A DNA stretch of 64,000 nt from Luteimonas sp. RC10 (GTDB lineage: Bacteria; Pseudomonadota; Gammaproteobacteria; Xanthomonadales; Xanthomonadaceae), in contig NZ_JACHYJ010000011.1 of assembly GCF_014192745.1 (NCBI RefSeq), positions 1 to 64,000 of the forward strand, given 5' to 3'. The notes under the pieces were generated by a model, which was given only the letters and a program-made list of their open reading frames with translations, had not been told where the DNA came from and searched no databases. A program made the translations under genes and the position numbers. Shown here in pieces: positions 19,404 through 29,592 of this stretch. The first letter of the stretch is position 1. Every line of letters starts with the position of its first letter.

Positions 19404-20746
19404 GCGTGGCTCCTGCCGCCGAAGCTCGGCTCGACGCGCTGCTGCAGGCGGCTGGTGCCACGCTTGGCGGTCGCCGGCGGCACGGGCAGCGGCGGTTGAT
19501 GGGTGGGGGGCATCGGGCCGGCCGGCGCCGGCGCCGGCGCGGCGGCATCGCCGCGCAGCCGGGCGACCTGGCGCTGGGCGCGGTCGAGTTCGTAGGACAC
19601 GCGCAGCAGCAGGCCGAACGCGACGCAGGTCATCATCACGCTCGAGCCGCCCGAGGACACCAGCGGCAGCGTCAGGCCCTTGGTCGGCAGCAGGCCGAGG
19701 TTCACGCCGATCGAAACCAGGCTCTGCAGGCCGATCATCAACGCGACACCGAACGCGCAGTAGCCGGCGAAGTGACGGCGCATCTCCACGCACTTCAGCC
19801 CCACCCACAGCGCGCGGCCGACCAGTGCGACGAACAGGCCGACGACCAGGCACACGCCCAAAAAGCCCAGCTCCTCGGCCAACACCGAGAAGATGAAGTC
19901 GGTATGCGCCTCGGGCAGATAGGAGAGCTTCTGCACCGATGCGCCCAGGCCGACGCCGGAGAACTCGCCGCGACCGACCGCCATCAGCGCATTGCTGAGC
20001 TGGTAGCCCGCACCCAGCTGGTCTTCCCAGGGGTTCATGAACGAGGTGATGCGGCGCAGCCGGTAAGGCTCCATGACCGCGACCGCGACCACCGCCGGCA
20101 GCAGCAGCAGCACCGGCAGCATCATGCGCTTGAGGTGGCCGCCGCCGAGCACGAGCATGCCGGCGGTCACGCCCAGCAGCAGCATCGACGAGCCGAAGTC
20201 GGGCTGCAGCAGCAGCAGGCCGACCAGCACCACGGCCACGCCGATCGGCTTGAGCATCGCGCCCCAGGTGGCATTGACCTCGTCGCGGAACCGCACCAGG
20301 TAGCTGGCCAGCCAGACGATGTAGATGACCTTGACCGCCTCGACCACCTGGAAGTTGGAAATGCCCAGGTTGATCCAGCGGTGCGCGCCGTTGACCGAAC
20401 GCCCCAGCCCCGGCACGAACACCAGCAGCAGCAGGCCCGCGCACATCAGCAGCACGAAGCGATCGTACTTCTCGATGGTCTTGAGCTCGGTACGCATCAC
20501 CGCGAACGCCAGGCCCAGGCCTAAGCCAATGAACATGAAGTGGCGGCTGAGGAAGTAGTAACGCCCCACCCCCATGTCCTCGCCGACGGCGATCGAGCTC
20601 GACGCGACCATGATCACGCCCAGGGTCGCGATCGCGACCATGATCCCGACCAGCCACGGGTCGAACCGACCGTGGATCTCGTCGAGCCGGGTCGCTTGGC
20701 GGGCGCCGACGCTGTCGTGGAGTGCGGTGTCGTGGACGCGGGCCAT
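19400..20746 (-). CDS. ftsW: Septal peptidoglycan glycosyltransferase FtsW
   Basis: SEDS-family polymerase that works with FtsI in septal wall synthesis. The 448 residues carry about ten membrane helices, the SEDS signatures NGAHRWINLG, QPDFGSSMLL, GRGEFSGVGLGAS, LPEAHTDFIFSVLAEELG and LPLVSSGGSSVMM. The N-terminal 30 residues contain two HD(T/S) repeats (VHDTALHDSV) and the C-terminal 60 are Pro/Ala/Arg rich, both presumably cytosolic tails. The ATG at 20746 shares one base with the mraY stop (TGATG). Confidence 0.96.
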   Translation of the reverse strand: MARVHDTALHDSVGARQATRLDEIHGRFDPWLVGIMVAIATLGVIMVASSSIAVGEDMGVGRYYFLSRHFMFIGLGLGLAFAVMRTELKTIEKYDRFVLLMCAGLLLLVFVPGLGRSVNGAHRWINLGISNFQVVEAVKVIYIVWLASYLVRFRDEVNATWGAMLKPIGVAVVLVGLLLLQPDFGSSMLLLGVTAGMLVLGGGHLKRMMLPVLLLLPAVVAVAVMEPYRLRRITSFMNPWEDQLGAGYQLSNALMAVGRGEFSGVGLGASVQKLSYLPEAHTDFIFSVLAEELGFLGVCLVVGLFVALVGRALWVGLKCVEMRRHFAGYCAFGVALMIGLQSLVSIGVNLGLLPTKGLTLPLVSSGGSSVMMTCVAFGLLLRVSYELDRAQRQVARLRGDAAAPAPAPAGPMPPTHQPPLPVPPATAKRGTSRLQQRVEPSFGGRSHA

Positions 20747-21831
20747 CAGCGCACCTTCAACGTGGCGAGACCGACGAGGACCAGGATCACCGAGATGATC
20801 CAGAAGCGGACGATCACCCGCGGCTCGGGCCAGCCCTTGAGCTCGAAGTGATGGTGGATCGGCGCCATGCGGAACACGCGCTTGCCGGTCAGCTTGAAGC
20901 TGGCCACCTGGATCATCACCGACAGCGTCTCGATGACGAAGATGCCGCCCATGATCACCAGCACCAGTTCCTGGCGCACGATCACGGCCATCGTGCCGAG
21001 CACCGCGCCGAGCGCGAGCGCGCCGATGTCGCCCATGAACACCATCGCCGGATAGGTGTTGAACCACAGAAAGCCCAGGCCCGCGCCGGCGATCGCCGCG
21101 CAGATGATCACCAGTTCGCCGGCGCCGGGCACCTGCGGGATCTGCAGATAGTTGGAGAACACCGCGTTGCCCGAGGCGTAGGCGAACACGCCCAGGCCGC
21201 AGGCGACCAGCACCGTGGGCATGATCGCCAGCCCATCGAGGCCGTCGGTCAGATTGACTGCGTTGGAGAAGCCGACGATCCAGAAGTAGGCGATCGCCAC
21301 GAAGCTGATACCGGCCAGCGGCAGCGCGATCGACTTGAACAGCGGCAGATAGAACGTGGTCGCCGCCGGCACGTCCGCGTACAGATACAGATACAGGCCG
21401 GCGGCGAGACCGAACACCGACTGCAGCAGGTACTTCCAACGGGACTTCAGCCCATTGGGATCGCGGTGCACGATCTTGATCCAGTCGTCGTACCAGCCGA
21501 TCGCGCCGAACGCGACCATCACCGCCATCACCAGCCAGACGTACTTGTTGCGCAGGTCGCCCCACAGCAGCACCGCCGCCAGCACGGTGATCAGGATCAT
21601 CGCACCGCCCATCGTCGGCGTGCCGGCCTTGGAGAAGTGCGTCTGCGGACCGTCCTGGCGGATCGGCTGGCCGCCCTTGTACTGCGCCAGCTTGCGGATC
21701 ACCGCCGGGCCCAGCCACAACGACAGCGACAGCGAGGTCAGCGCCGCCAGGATGCCGCGGAAGGTGAGGTATTCGAACAGACCGAAGAAGTCCTCGAACC
21801 CCTGCAGCCAGCGGGCGAGTTCAAGCAGCAT
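20746..21831 (-). CDS. mraY: Phospho-N-acetylmuramoyl-pentapeptide transferase MraY
   Basis: Polytopic enzyme that forms lipid I from UDP-MurNAc-pentapeptide and undecaprenyl phosphate. The 361 residues match the E. coli length (360). Catalytic aspartates are in [10 protein letters not shown], and further conserved motifs are [29 protein letters not shown] and [13 protein letters not shown]. The ATG at 21831 lies inside the end of murF, an 11-base overlap. Confidence 0.97.
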   Translation of the reverse strand: MLLELARWLQGFEDFFGLFEYLTFRGILAALTSLSLSLWLGPAVIRKLAQYKGGQPIRQDGPQTHFSKAGTPTMGGAMILITVLAAVLLWGDLRNKYVWLVMAVMVAFGAIGWYDDWIKIVHRDPNGLKSRWKYLLQSVFGLAAGLYLYLYADVPAATTFYLPLFKSIALPLAGISFVAIAYFWIVGFSNAVNLTDGLDGLAIMPTVLVACGLGVFAYASGNAVFSNYLQIPQVPGAGELVIICAAIAGAGLGFLWFNTYPAMVFMGDIGALALGAVLGTMAVIVRQELVLVIMGGIFVIETLSVMIQVASFKLTGKRVFRMAPIHHHFELKGWPEPRVIVRFWIISVILVLVGLATLKVR

Positions 21832-23248
21832 CGTGGGTTCCTTGCGCGTCGAGCAGCGCGGCGACCGTCCGGTCCATCGCGCTGCCTCGCGATCCCTTGA
21901 CCAGGATCGTGATGGCCGGTCGGTCGTCCGTGGAAGACCGCGTGTCGTGTGTCGCGCTGGCCGCGCCCAGGTCGCGGACCAGCGCCTGGGCCAGGACAGC
22001 GTGGGTGTCGAAGCGCTGCGCGCCGTCGCCGAAGGCGTCGGCCGCGTGCGCGGCCAACGGGCCGAGTGCGTAGAGCGCAGCGATGCCGGCGGCCTTGGCG
22101 CGCAGCCCGGCCTGGGCATGCATCGCGGCGCCGTCGGCGCCGAGTTCGCGCATGTCGCCCAGCACCAGCCAGCGCGTGCCCGGCGTGCTCGCCAGGGTGT
22201 CGATCGCGGCGTGCAGCGAGCCGGGATTGGCGTTGTAGCTGTCGTCGATCAGGGCCGCACCGCTGGACAGACGATGGCGCGCCAACCGGCCGGACACCGC
22301 CTGCGCCGCTTCCAGCCCCTCGACGATCGTCGCCAGCGGCACGCCGGCAGCCAGCGCGATCGCGGCCGCGGCGAGCGCATTGCGCACATTGTGGCGGCCG
22401 ACCAGCGGCAGCGCGACCGGTGCCTCGCCGGCGGGCGTGATCAGTTGGAAGCGGGTGCCGGCCTCGCCGGGACGAATGGCGCGGGCGACCACGTCGGCGG
22501 TGGCCTCGATGCCGAAGCGCAGCAGGCGACGCCCGTGGGCACGCTCGGCGAAGTACGGCGCAAACGCGTCGTCGGCATTGATCACCGCAGTGCCGTCGGC
22601 GGGCAGCGCGTCGTAGACCGCGGCTTTGGTGTCGGCGATGCCCAGCAGGCTGCCCATGCGCTCCAGGTGCGCGGGCGCGACGTTGTTGACCAGGGCAATG
22701 CGCGGGCGCGCGATCGCGGTCAGGTAAGCGATGTCGCCCGGCTGCCCGGCGCCCATTTCGTAGACGGCGAACACGGCATCCTCGGGCGCATCGAGGATCG
22801 ACAGCGGCAGGCCGATCTCGTTGTTGAGGTTGCCGGGGTTGAAGCAGGTCGCGGCATGCCGGCGCAGGATCTCGACCGTCAGCTGCTTGACGCTGGTCTT
22901 GCCGTTGCTGCCGGTGATCGCGACGACCTGCGCGACCCGCACACGCTGGACCGCCGTGGCCAGCGCGCCGAGCGCGACCTGCGGGTCGGCAACGACGATC
23001 TGCGGCAGCGCCAGGTCGAGCGGACGGGCGACGAGCGCGGCGCGCACGCCCAGCTCGGCAGCGCGCGCGACGTGCGCGTGGCCATCGAAGTTCTCGCCGC
23101 GCAGCGCGACGAACAAGCGTGCGCGCGCGTCCGCGGCGTCGAGCCGGCGGGTGTCGGTGACGACCGCCTCGATCTGCACGTCGTCGTCGGCGCCCTGCAG
23201 ACGGCCGTTGACCAGCGCGGCGATCCGGGCGAGCGACAGCGGCGTCAT
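21821..23248 (-). CDS. murF: UDP-MurNAc-tripeptide--D-alanyl-D-alanine ligase
   Basis: Completes the UDP-MurNAc-pentapeptide by adding D-Ala-D-Ala from DdlB. The 475 residues show the ATP loop [13 protein letters not shown] (111-123), [11 protein letters not shown], the [12 protein letters not shown] region and the C-terminal motif [11 protein letters not shown]. Near the C terminus the segment [14 protein letters not shown] looks like an insertion; its DNA reads as near-heptamers (CGACACA, CGACACG) on the - strand, similar in style to those around ftsA. The end overlaps mraY by 11 bases. Confidence 0.96.
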   Translation of the reverse strand: MTPLSLARIAALVNGRLQGADDDVQIEAVVTDTRRLDAADARARLFVALRGENFDGHAHVARAAELGVRAALVARPLDLALPQIVVADPQVALGALATAVQRVRVAQVVAITGSNGKTSVKQLTVEILRRHAATCFNPGNLNNEIGLPLSILDAPEDAVFAVYEMGAGQPGDIAYLTAIARPRIALVNNVAPAHLERMGSLLGIADTKAAVYDALPADGTAVINADDAFAPYFAERAHGRRLLRFGIEATADVVARAIRPGEAGTRFQLITPAGEAPVALPLVGRHNVRNALAAAAIALAAGVPLATIVEGLEAAQAVSGRLARHRLSSGAALIDDSYNANPGSLHAAIDTLASTPGTRWLVLGDMRELGADGAAMHAQAGLRAKAAGIAALYALGPLAAHAADAFGDGAQRFDTHAVLAQALVRDLGAASATHDTRSSTDDRPAITILVKGSRGSAMDRTVAALLDAQGTHDAA

Positions 23249-24735
23249 CGTGCGCTCTCCGTCCCGCGCGCGGCCAGCGCTGCCTGCGCGACCTGCCGGT
23301 CGTCGAAGGGATGCTGCACGCCGTCGATCTCCTGATAGGGCTCGTGGCCCTTGCCGGCGATCAGCACGATGTCGCCGGGCTCGGCCTCGGCGATCGCCTG
23401 CGCGATCGCGCGGCCGCGGTCGCGCTGCACGCGGACCGTGTCGGCGCGTTCGAAACCGGCGAGGATGTCGGCGACGATGGCATCGCCATTCTCGCGGCGC
23501 GGATTGTCGTCGGTGACGATCACCCGGTCGGCATGGGCCTCGGCGATCGCCGCCATCTGCGCGCGCTTGCCGGTGTCGCGTTCGCCGCCGCAGCCGAACA
23601 CGCAGGTCAGTCGGCCGCGCAGATGACCGCGCAGCGACTGCAGCGCCTGCTGCAGTGGATCGGGCTTGTGCGAATAGTCGACGACCACCAGCGGCTGCGT
23701 GTCGCCACCGCCGAAGCGGTTCATGCGGCCGGCGATGGGCTGCAACACGCCGAGCGCGCGCACGATCTGCGCCGGCGCCTGGCCGAGCGCGGCGAGCACG
23801 CCGGCGACGGCCAGCAGGTTGTCGACGTTGAAGCGGCCCAGCAGCGACGAGCGCACCACCAGCCGTTCGCCACCGATGCGCAGCGAGAACGCGATGCCAT
23901 CAGCATCGAGCGCGACATCGGCCGCGGCGATGTCGGCATCGGCCGCGCCGGCGGCGCTGACGCGGATCGCGCGCACGGCAGTATCGAGCCGAGCCGGCAG
24001 CGTGGCACCGAACGGATCGTCGACATTGATCACCGCGGCCTTGAGGCCGGGGCGCACGAACAGCTTGGCCTTGGCCTCGCCGTAGCCGGCCATGTCGCCG
24101 TGGTAGTCGAGGTGGTCGCGGGTGAGGTTGGTGAACACCGCGACATCGAAATGCACCGCATCGACGCGGCCCTGGTCGAGCGCGTGCGAGCTGACTTCCA
24201 TTGCCACTGCCTGCGCACCGTCATCGCGCAACTGCGCCAGCAACGCATGGGTCTGCAGCACCAGCGGCGTGGTGAAGCCGGTCGGGGCGACCGCGCCGTG
24301 CAAGCCGGCGCCGAGCGTGCCGATGGTGCCGGCGCGTGTGCCCGATGCCTCCAGCGCCTGCGCCAGCAGCTGCACCGTGGAGGTCTTGCCGCTGGTGCCG
24401 GTGACGCCGACCATCGTCATCGCCCGCGAGGGCTGACCGTGGAAAGTGTCGGCCATCGTGCCCATGCGGTCGCGCAGGCCGGCCACGGCGATCGCATCGG
24501 CCGGCAGCGTCTCGATCTCGGCCGGGACCGGCGGCTCGAACAGCACCGCGCTGGCGCCTGCGGCCTTGGCCTGGGCGGCGAAATGCAGACCGTGCGTGCC
24601 GAAGCCGCCGATCGCGACGAAGGCATCGCCCGGCCGCAGCGCACGGCTGTCCTGCACCAGGCCGGTGATGACGGTATCGGCCGGCACGGTGGCGACGTCG
24701 GGCAGCAGGTCGGACAACGGCATCGCGCGGCTCAT
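23245..24735 (-). CDS. murE: UDP-MurNAc-dipeptide--meso-diaminopimelate ligase
   Basis: Adds the third stem-peptide residue. The 496 residues include the ATP loop [12 protein letters not shown] (111-122), [11 protein letters not shown] and the DDNPR motif (near 409), which in this family goes with meso-diaminopimelate and not lysine as substrate. The N-terminal domain ends near residue 100. It overlaps ftsI and murF by 4 bases on each side. Confidence 0.97.
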   Translation of the reverse strand: MSRAMPLSDLLPDVATVPADTVITGLVQDSRALRPGDAFVAIGGFGTHGLHFAAQAKAAGASAVLFEPPVPAEIETLPADAIAVAGLRDRMGTMADTFHGQPSRAMTMVGVTGTSGKTSTVQLLAQALEASGTRAGTIGTLGAGLHGAVAPTGFTTPLVLQTHALLAQLRDDGAQAVAMEVSSHALDQGRVDAVHFDVAVFTNLTRDHLDYHGDMAGYGEAKAKLFVRPGLKAAVINVDDPFGATLPARLDTAVRAIRVSAAGAADADIAAADVALDADGIAFSLRIGGERLVVRSSLLGRFNVDNLLAVAGVLAALGQAPAQIVRALGVLQPIAGRMNRFGGGDTQPLVVVDYSHKPDPLQQALQSLRGHLRGRLTCVFGCGGERDTGKRAQMAAIAEAHADRVIVTDDNPRRENGDAIVADILAGFERADTVRVQRDRGRAIAQAIAEAEPGDIVLIAGKGHEPYQEIDGVQHPFDDRQVAQAALAARGTESAR

Positions 24736-26561
24736 CGCGGCGTCCCCGTCGGCGTCTGCGCGGCGGCCGGCGGCGTGCGCCCGTGCTCGCGCGCCAGCTT
24801 GGCCTCGTTGGCGGCCTGCGCGGCCAGCCAGGTCTCGATGTCGTCGGGCGGCACGTCCATCAGCCGCAATGCGCCGTCCATGACCCGCTTGAACACCGGC
24901 GCGGACACGTAGCCGCCGCCGTAGGTCGAGCCGCCCTTGGAGGTATCGGGATCGTCGATGACCACGACCATCGCAAAGCGCGGGTCGGCCACCGGCACCA
25001 GGCCGGCGAAGAACGCGAGATAGCGGCGGGCGTAACCGCCGCCGCTGGCCTTGCGCGCGGTGCCCGACTTGCCGGCGACGTGATAGCCCAGGATCGCCGC
25101 ACGCGTACCGGTGCCGCCGGGCTCGGTGACCGTCTGCATCATCCGCACCACTTCGTCAGCGACCTTCGCCGACAGCACCTGGCGCGGCTCGCCGGCGCCG
25201 CCCTTGACGAAGGTCGGCGGCAGCGCGCGGCCGTGGTTGCCCAGCGTGGCGTAGGCATGCGCGATCTGCATCGGCGTCACCGACAGGCCATAGCCGTAGG
25301 ACATGCCCTGCTTGCTGGTGCCGCTCCAGCGCGAAGGGTCCGGGAACAGGCCGGCGGCCTCGCCGGGGAAGCCGCTGCCGGTGCTGCGGCCGTAGCCGAA
25401 GCTGCGCACGAAATCGTAGAAGTACTGGCTGTCGAGCTTGTGCACGACCATCGCCGAGCCCACGTTTGAGCTCTTGGTGATGATGCCGGTGGTGTCGAGC
25501 ACGCCGTAGTTGCGGAAGTCGCTGGTCTTGAAGCGCCCGTTGGGAATCCAGCCCGGGCTGGTGTTGAAGGTGCTGGTCGGGGTGATGACGCCCTTTTCCA
25601 GGGCCGCGGCGATCGTGATCGGCTTCATCGTCGAGCCGGGCTCGAGCAGGTCGGTCACCGCGCGGTTGCGGTGGGCGTCGCGGTTTTCGCCGGTCACGCG
25701 GTTGTTGTTGTAGGTCGGCAGGTTGGCCATCGCCAGCACCTCGCCGGTCGCCACTTCGAGGATCACGATCGAACCGGCGCTGGCGCCGGTTTCCTCGATC
25801 GCGCGCCGCAGCTCGCGATGGGCCAGGAACTGGATGCGCCGGTCGATGCTCAGCACCAGGTCCTTGCCCGGCTCGGCGGCGCGGACCAGGTTCACGTGCT
25901 CGACGATGCGGCCGTGCCGGTCACGGATCACGTTCTGCGCGCCGGGCGTGCCGGTCAGCCAATCGTCGAACGCCAGTTCGATGCCTTCCTGGCCGCGGTC
26001 GTCGATGTTGGTGAAGCCGAGCACGTGCGAGACCGCCTCGCCCTGCGGGTAGAAGCGGCGGTACTCGCGCTGAGAGAACACGCCCGGAATGCCGAGGTCG
26101 AGCACGCGCTTGGCGGTCGACGGACTGATCCGGCGATGGCGCGGCACATACATGAACTCCTTGTCGGCCCGCTGCGAGACCGCACGCGACAGTTCCTCGA
26201 GCGGCAGGCCGGTGGCCTCGGCCAGCTCGGGCAGGCGGTCGGGATGCTTGCTCAGTTCCTGCGGATTGATCCACAGCGACTCGACCGGCGAGGAGATCGC
26301 CAGCGGTTCGCCGTTGCGGTCGGTGATCATGCCGCGCGAGGCCGGGATCGGGATTTCGCGGCGGAAGCGCGCGTCGGCCTTCTGCTGATAGAAGGCGTTG
26401 TCGATCAGTTGCAGGTCGACCGCGCGGCCGACCAGCGCGACGGCGCCCAGGCCCAGCGCACCGCCGACCAGCATCAGCCGCAGGCGCAGGTCGAACTGCG
26501 CGCGCTTGCGCGGCTTCTTGGCGTGGCCGTCGCCGGCCTTGATGAACTTGCCGAGCTTCAT
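24732..26561 (-). CDS. ftsI: Septal peptidoglycan transpeptidase FtsI (PBP3)
   Basis: Class B penicillin-binding protein that cross-links septal peptidoglycan with FtsW. The 609 residues have a basic cytosolic tail, a membrane helix (about 28-48), a dimerisation/pedestal domain and the transpeptidase domain with all three active-site motifs: STMK (310-313, catalytic Ser310), SSN (364-366) and KSGT (498-501). The ATG at 26561 overlaps the ftsL stop by ATGA and gives the expected N terminus MKLGKFIK. The Ala/Pro/Thr-rich C-terminal tail is unconserved. Confidence 0.96.
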   Translation of the reverse strand: MKLGKFIKAGDGHAKKPRKRAQFDLRLRLMLVGGALGLGAVALVGRAVDLQLIDNAFYQQKADARFRREIPIPASRGMITDRNGEPLAISSPVESLWINPQELSKHPDRLPELAEATGLPLEELSRAVSQRADKEFMYVPRHRRISPSTAKRVLDLGIPGVFSQREYRRFYPQGEAVSHVLGFTNIDDRGQEGIELAFDDWLTGTPGAQNVIRDRHGRIVEHVNLVRAAEPGKDLVLSIDRRIQFLAHRELRRAIEETGASAGSIVILEVATGEVLAMANLPTYNNNRVTGENRDAHRNRAVTDLLEPGSTMKPITIAAALEKGVITPTSTFNTSPGWIPNGRFKTSDFRNYGVLDTTGIITKSSNVGSAMVVHKLDSQYFYDFVRSFGYGRSTGSGFPGEAAGLFPDPSRWSGTSKQGMSYGYGLSVTPMQIAHAYATLGNHGRALPPTFVKGGAGEPRQVLSAKVADEVVRMMQTVTEPGGTGTRAAILGYHVAGKSGTARKASGGGYARRYLAFFAGLVPVADPRFAMVVVIDDPDTSKGGSTYGGGYVSAPVFKRVMDGALRLMDVPPDDIETWLAAQAANEAKLAREHGRTPPAAAQTPTGTPR

Positions 26562-26827
26562 GGCCGCACCACCACGATTTCGGCGGTCTCGGGGAAGCGC
26601 ATGCCCAAGCGCTCGCGCGCGACCTGGTCGACGCGGTTGCTCATTGCCCAGGTGGCCTGCTCGAGCTGCAGGCGGCCGAAATCGACGTTGAGCTCGTCGC
26701 GCGCGCGCTCCAGGCGAGTCAGCTGGATATACAGCTGGCGGTAGTCGTGGCGCGCGTGCACCACGCCGATCGCGGTGATCACGTTGGCGGCCAGCAGCAG
26801 GGCGACGACGAGGTGACGCAGCTTCAT
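26558..26827 (-). CDS. ftsL: Cell division protein FtsL
   Basis: Small bitopic protein of the FtsQLB complex. The 89 residues have a short basic start, one membrane helix (about 5-23, [19 protein letters not shown]), then a periplasmic coiled coil with a heptad pattern ([19 protein letters not shown]) and a conserved ending [15 protein letters not shown]. Location between rsmH and ftsI, with 4-base overlaps on each side, settles the identity. Confidence 0.93.
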   Translation of the reverse strand: MKLRHLVVALLLAANVITAIGVVHARHDYRQLYIQLTRLERARDELNVDFGRLQLEQATWAMSNRVDQVARERLGMRFPETAEIVVVRP

Positions 26828-27801
26828 GCGGCCTCCCCGTGCACGGCCGGCAGCTTCTCGGCCACGCGCAGCACGGCGCTGCGTGCGCGCGGGTTGTCGT
26901 GCAACTCGGCGGCGTCGGCCTTGGTGGCATCGGCGACGATGCGCAGCGCCGGCACGAAGGCCTGCGCTTCGGGCAGGCGGCGATTGCCGGCCGGTGCCTT
27001 GGCGTGACGCGCGATGAAGCGCTTGACGATGCGGTCTTCGAGCGAATGGAAGCTGATCACCGCCAGCCGTCCGCCCGGCGCCAGCGCGTCGAGCGCGGCA
27101 TCCAGGCCCGTTTCGAGATCGGCCAGTTCGCGGTTGACGTGAATCCGGATCGCCTGGAACGAGCGCGTCGCCGGATGGGTCTCGCGCTGGCCGCGCTGGG
27201 GCTTGGCGCGTGGCACGTTCGCGGCGATGACCGCCGCCAGGTCCGCGGTGCGCTCGAACGGCGCCTGCGCGCGCCGGGCGACGAGCGCGCGCGCGATGCG
27301 CCGGCTCATGCGCTCCTCGCCATAGGTCCACAGCACGTCGGCGATCTCCGCCTCGGCGGCATGCGCCAGCCACTGCGCGGCGCTTTCGCCCGTGTCGGGA
27401 TCCATGCGCATGTCCAGCGGGCCGTCCTTGCCGAAGCTGAAGCCGCGATCGGCGACATCGAGCTGCGGTGACGACACGCCCAGGTCGAACAGCACGCCAT
27501 CGAGCGGCGCCTGCGCCACGGCCTCCCAATCCGACAGCGCCGCAAAGCTGCCGCGGCGGATGGCCACGCGCGCGTCGGCGCCGAAGCGCGCCTGGGCCAC
27601 TGCGATCGCGTCGGGATCCTTGTCCATCAGCAGCAGTCGACCTCCGGGGCCAAGGCGTTCGAGGACGCCGCCGGCGTGACCGCCGCGTCCGAACGTGCCG
27701 TCCAGGTACCGCCCGTCTTCACGTACACGCAGGCCCTCGAGGACTTGCGCATACAACACCGGGAGGTGGCCGGACGTGGCATCCGCACCACCGCCCGTCA
27801 C
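26824..27801 (-). CDS. rsmH: 16S rRNA (cytosine1402-N4)-methyltransferase RsmH
   Basis: SAM-dependent methyltransferase acting on C1402 of 16S rRNA; its partner for the 2'-O-methylation of the same base, RsmI, is encoded at 30501-31358. The 325 residues contain the SAM loop [42 protein letters not shown], the substrate region [14 protein letters not shown] and the C-terminal [12 protein letters not shown]. Overlaps with mraZ and ftsL are 4 bases each. Confidence 0.97.
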   Translation of the reverse strand: MTGGGADATSGHLPVLYAQVLEGLRVREDGRYLDGTFGRGGHAGGVLERLGPGGRLLLMDKDPDAIAVAQARFGADARVAIRRGSFAALSDWEAVAQAPLDGVLFDLGVSSPQLDVADRGFSFGKDGPLDMRMDPDTGESAAQWLAHAAEAEIADVLWTYGEERMSRRIARALVARRAQAPFERTADLAAVIAANVPRAKPQRGQRETHPATRSFQAIRIHVNRELADLETGLDAALDALAPGGRLAVISFHSLEDRIVKRFIARHAKAPAGNRRLPEAQAFVPALRIVADATKADAAELHDNPRARSAVLRVAEKLPAVHGEAA

Positions 27802-28247
27802 AACTGCAGTCCGACCAGGTCGTCACCGTCCATGTCCGCGTCGCTGAGCGTCTGCCGGATCTGGGCCTGGTGCGCCTGCTCGCTCCAGAGTTCGAATTTG
27901 TCCCCCATGCCCACCAGCACCGCCTTGCGCTCGATGCCGACGGTCGTGCGTTGGCTGGCGGGGATGCTGATGCGGCCGTTGCCGTCGGGCTCGACGACCA
28001 TCGCCGCGCCGACCAGCTTGAGCTGGAGGGTACGGTTGGTGGAGCGGGTGCGCGGCAACGCGTTGATCTTGTCGCGGACGCCTTCCCACACCTTGTACGG
28101 GTAGAGATAGAGGCTGCCGGCGTCGAAGGGGTTGTAGGTCAGTACCAGGCGGTTGTCGCACTCACGCGCGACGACGTCCCGATAGGCGGTGGGAATCGCC
28201 AGTCGGCCCTTGTCGTCGATGGTGATGGCGGTTTCGCCCTGGAACAC
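27798..28247 (-). CDS. mraZ: Transcriptional regulator MraZ
   Basis: SpoVT-AbrB-fold protein that forms rings and represses its own dcw promoter in E. coli. The 149 residues hold two MraZ half-domains (about 5-50, with [16 protein letters not shown], and 75-125, with [16 protein letters not shown]). The start is taken as the GTG at 28247 because the family begins with FQGE and a Shine-Dalgarno-like GGTAGGA lies 4 bases upstream; the frame is open 25 codons further but crosses the operator and leader. It is the first gene of the 12-gene overlapping cluster. Confidence 0.94.
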   Translation of the reverse strand: MFQGETAITIDDKGRLAIPTAYRDVVARECDNRLVLTYNPFDAGSLYLYPYKVWEGVRDKINALPRTRSTNRTLQLKLVGAAMVVEPDGNGRISIPASQRTTVGIERKAVLVGMGDKFELWSEQAHQAQIRQTLSDADMDGDDLVGLQL

Positions 28248-28296
28248 GTCCGTCCTACCTCGTGGCGCCCGTCTTAGGCGGGCTTGTGCGCCGGAA

Positions 28297-28321
28297 AACC
28301 ACGAAATCCCAGGTTTCCCCA
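28297..28321 (-). promoter_or_regulatory. MraZ operator: three TGGGN-type boxes at 10-base spacing
   Basis: On the - strand the leader reads TGGGG (28317-28321), TGGGA (28307-28311) and TGGTT (28297-28301), each separated by five bases. MraZ of other bacteria binds direct repeats of this form in the mra promoter. The boxes lie just past the predicted start point, so binding would block initiation or early elongation. Confidence 0.8.
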
Positions 28322-28330
28322 CGTGTCGCC

Positions 28331-28359
28331 ACCTTAGGAGTGCGTCTACGGGTTGTCAA
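28331..28359 (-). promoter_or_regulatory. Pmra, the dcw promoter
   Basis: TTGACA (28354-28359 on the - strand), a 17-base spacer and TAAGGT (28331-28336). The -35 is a perfect consensus. Transcription would start near 28324 and give a leader of about 75 bases that includes the MraZ boxes. This is the only strong promoter visible upstream of the overlapping cluster. Upstream, 28372-28530 is AT-rich for this genome and includes a palindrome TCTCAAATTTTGAGA (28452-28466). Confidence 0.75.
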
Positions 28360-28604
28360 CAGCTTTGTACGGCGCTTTTCACCTGTCCGGTCAATGACTT
28401 GCGGCACTCTTCAGAGACTTGTTCAAGCTTTATCCACAACCATCTGTTTCGTCTCAAATTTTGAGAATGCGTCACTTTTGGACCTGAACGGCACCGTCAC
28501 GCGGCCTTTACGGAATCGTCATGTTGCAATGCAGCAGATGCAGGGTGAACTGAGCGGTGCGACGGGTTGACGCGCGGGAATGCCACCTGCGCATCCGACG
28601 AAGG

Positions 28605-29075
28605 CCCGCCCCCACCCGCGCGCGAGGCGCGCGACCTCCCCCGCCATGCGGAGGAGGTGATCGGAACTCGCGGCGCGGCGGAGGCGACTGGAGCGCTCGG
28701 CGCGCCGGCGAAACGACCGGGAACAAGCAGTGCCGCTCTGCTCCCTCCCCCGCCTGCGGGGGAGGGCTGGGGTGGGGGCGGCCGCCTCGACGCGCTCAGC
28801 CCTTACCCGTCGTCTACGGCGCAGACCTCCCCGCAGCGCGGGGGAGGTGACTGGAGCGCTCGGCGCGCCGGCGAAACGACCGGGAACAAGCAGTGCCGCT
28901 CCGCTCCCTCCCCCGCCTGCGGGGGAGGGCTGGGGTGGGGGCGGACGCTCGCAGGATCGGGGCCTTCCTCTCTCACTGCGTTCCATCACACCGCAACCTT
29001 GACGCGCGCGTTGCATCTCGACCAACGCAGCCCGTCCAGCCCAGAGCACGCGCCGACCTCCCCTGCGCTGCAGGG
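28605..29075. repeat. Palindromic repeat cluster with G-quadruplex motifs (cluster 3)
   Basis: A direct repeat of about 96 bases starts at 28686 and again at 28849 (both GACTGGAGCGCTCGGCGCGC), ending in CCTCCCCCGCCTGCGGGGGA plus a G-rich tail of four runs (28758-28778 and 28921-28941). Further palindromes related to CTCCCCCGC-NN-GCGGGGGAGG lie near 28636, 28826 and, reduced, near 29058-29077. The cluster lies past the 3' end of rnpB and before the mraZ promoter, both on the - strand. No gene is seen in 28531-29099. Confidence 0.8.
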
Positions 29076-29099
29076 GAGATCAGCCGCGTCTCAAAAGGG

Positions 29100-29480
29100 G
29101 GCGGAGCCGGCCTGTAAGCCGGGTTCTGTCGTGGACAGTCATTCCTCTAGGCGCATCGTCACCGATACGCTCGAGCAACCTACCCGGACCCGACGCGGGC
29201 CGCGTCATGAGGTCCCTATTTGGTCTTGCTCCCGGTGGGGTTTGCCGTGCCGGCCTGTTACCAGGCTCGCGGTGCGCTCTTACCGCACCATTTCACCCTT
29301 GCCCGCACCTGGCCGTCCGGAGACGACCGGGCCGCTGGCGGTATCTTTCTGTTGCACTTTCCGTCGACTCGCGCCGCCCAGGCGTTACCTGGCACCGTGC
29401 CCTGTGGAGCCCGGACTTTCCTCGGCGCCGATCTCCACCGAAGTGAAGGCCGACGACGCGACTGTCCGGCCGACTCCGCC
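29100..29480 (-). ncRNA. rnpB: RNase P RNA (bacterial class A)
   Basis: Catalytic RNA that matures tRNA 5' ends. The - strand contains the universally conserved GAGGAAAGTCCGGGCTCC (29404-29421), GTGCCAGGTAACGCCTGGG, AGGGTGAAATGGTGCGGTAA, and the 3' region ACAGAACCCGGCTTACAGG. The terminal helix P1 fixes the ends: GGCGGAGTCGGCC at 29468-29480 pairs with GGCCGGCTCCGCC at 29100-29112 with one G-U. Length 381 is normal for the class. CCCCTTTTG follows the 3' end. Location beside mraZ and rsmI is as in Pseudomonas and Xanthomonas. Confidence 0.96.
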
Positions 29481-29487
29481 GGCGCGC

Positions 29488-29516
29488 ATTGTCGCACGCC
29501 GCTCCGGGCGTGGCAG
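29488..29516 (-). promoter_or_regulatory. rnpB promoter
   Basis: CTGCCA (29511-29516 on the - strand), a 17-base spacer and GACAAT (29488-29493); the mature 5' end at 29480 lies 7 bases downstream, where a start point is expected. Confidence 0.6.
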
Positions 29517-29592
29517 CCTTGACCAGTGCGATCGCCATCAACGCCGCGCGTCCATGCAGCTTGTCGCCTGCACAGCACCCGGCGATGCCAGC

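Noticed and set aside
28570..29117. + strand open frames over repeat cluster 3 and rnpB
   Set aside because: The sequence is repetitive DNA and a structured RNA gene; the translations mirror the repeats.
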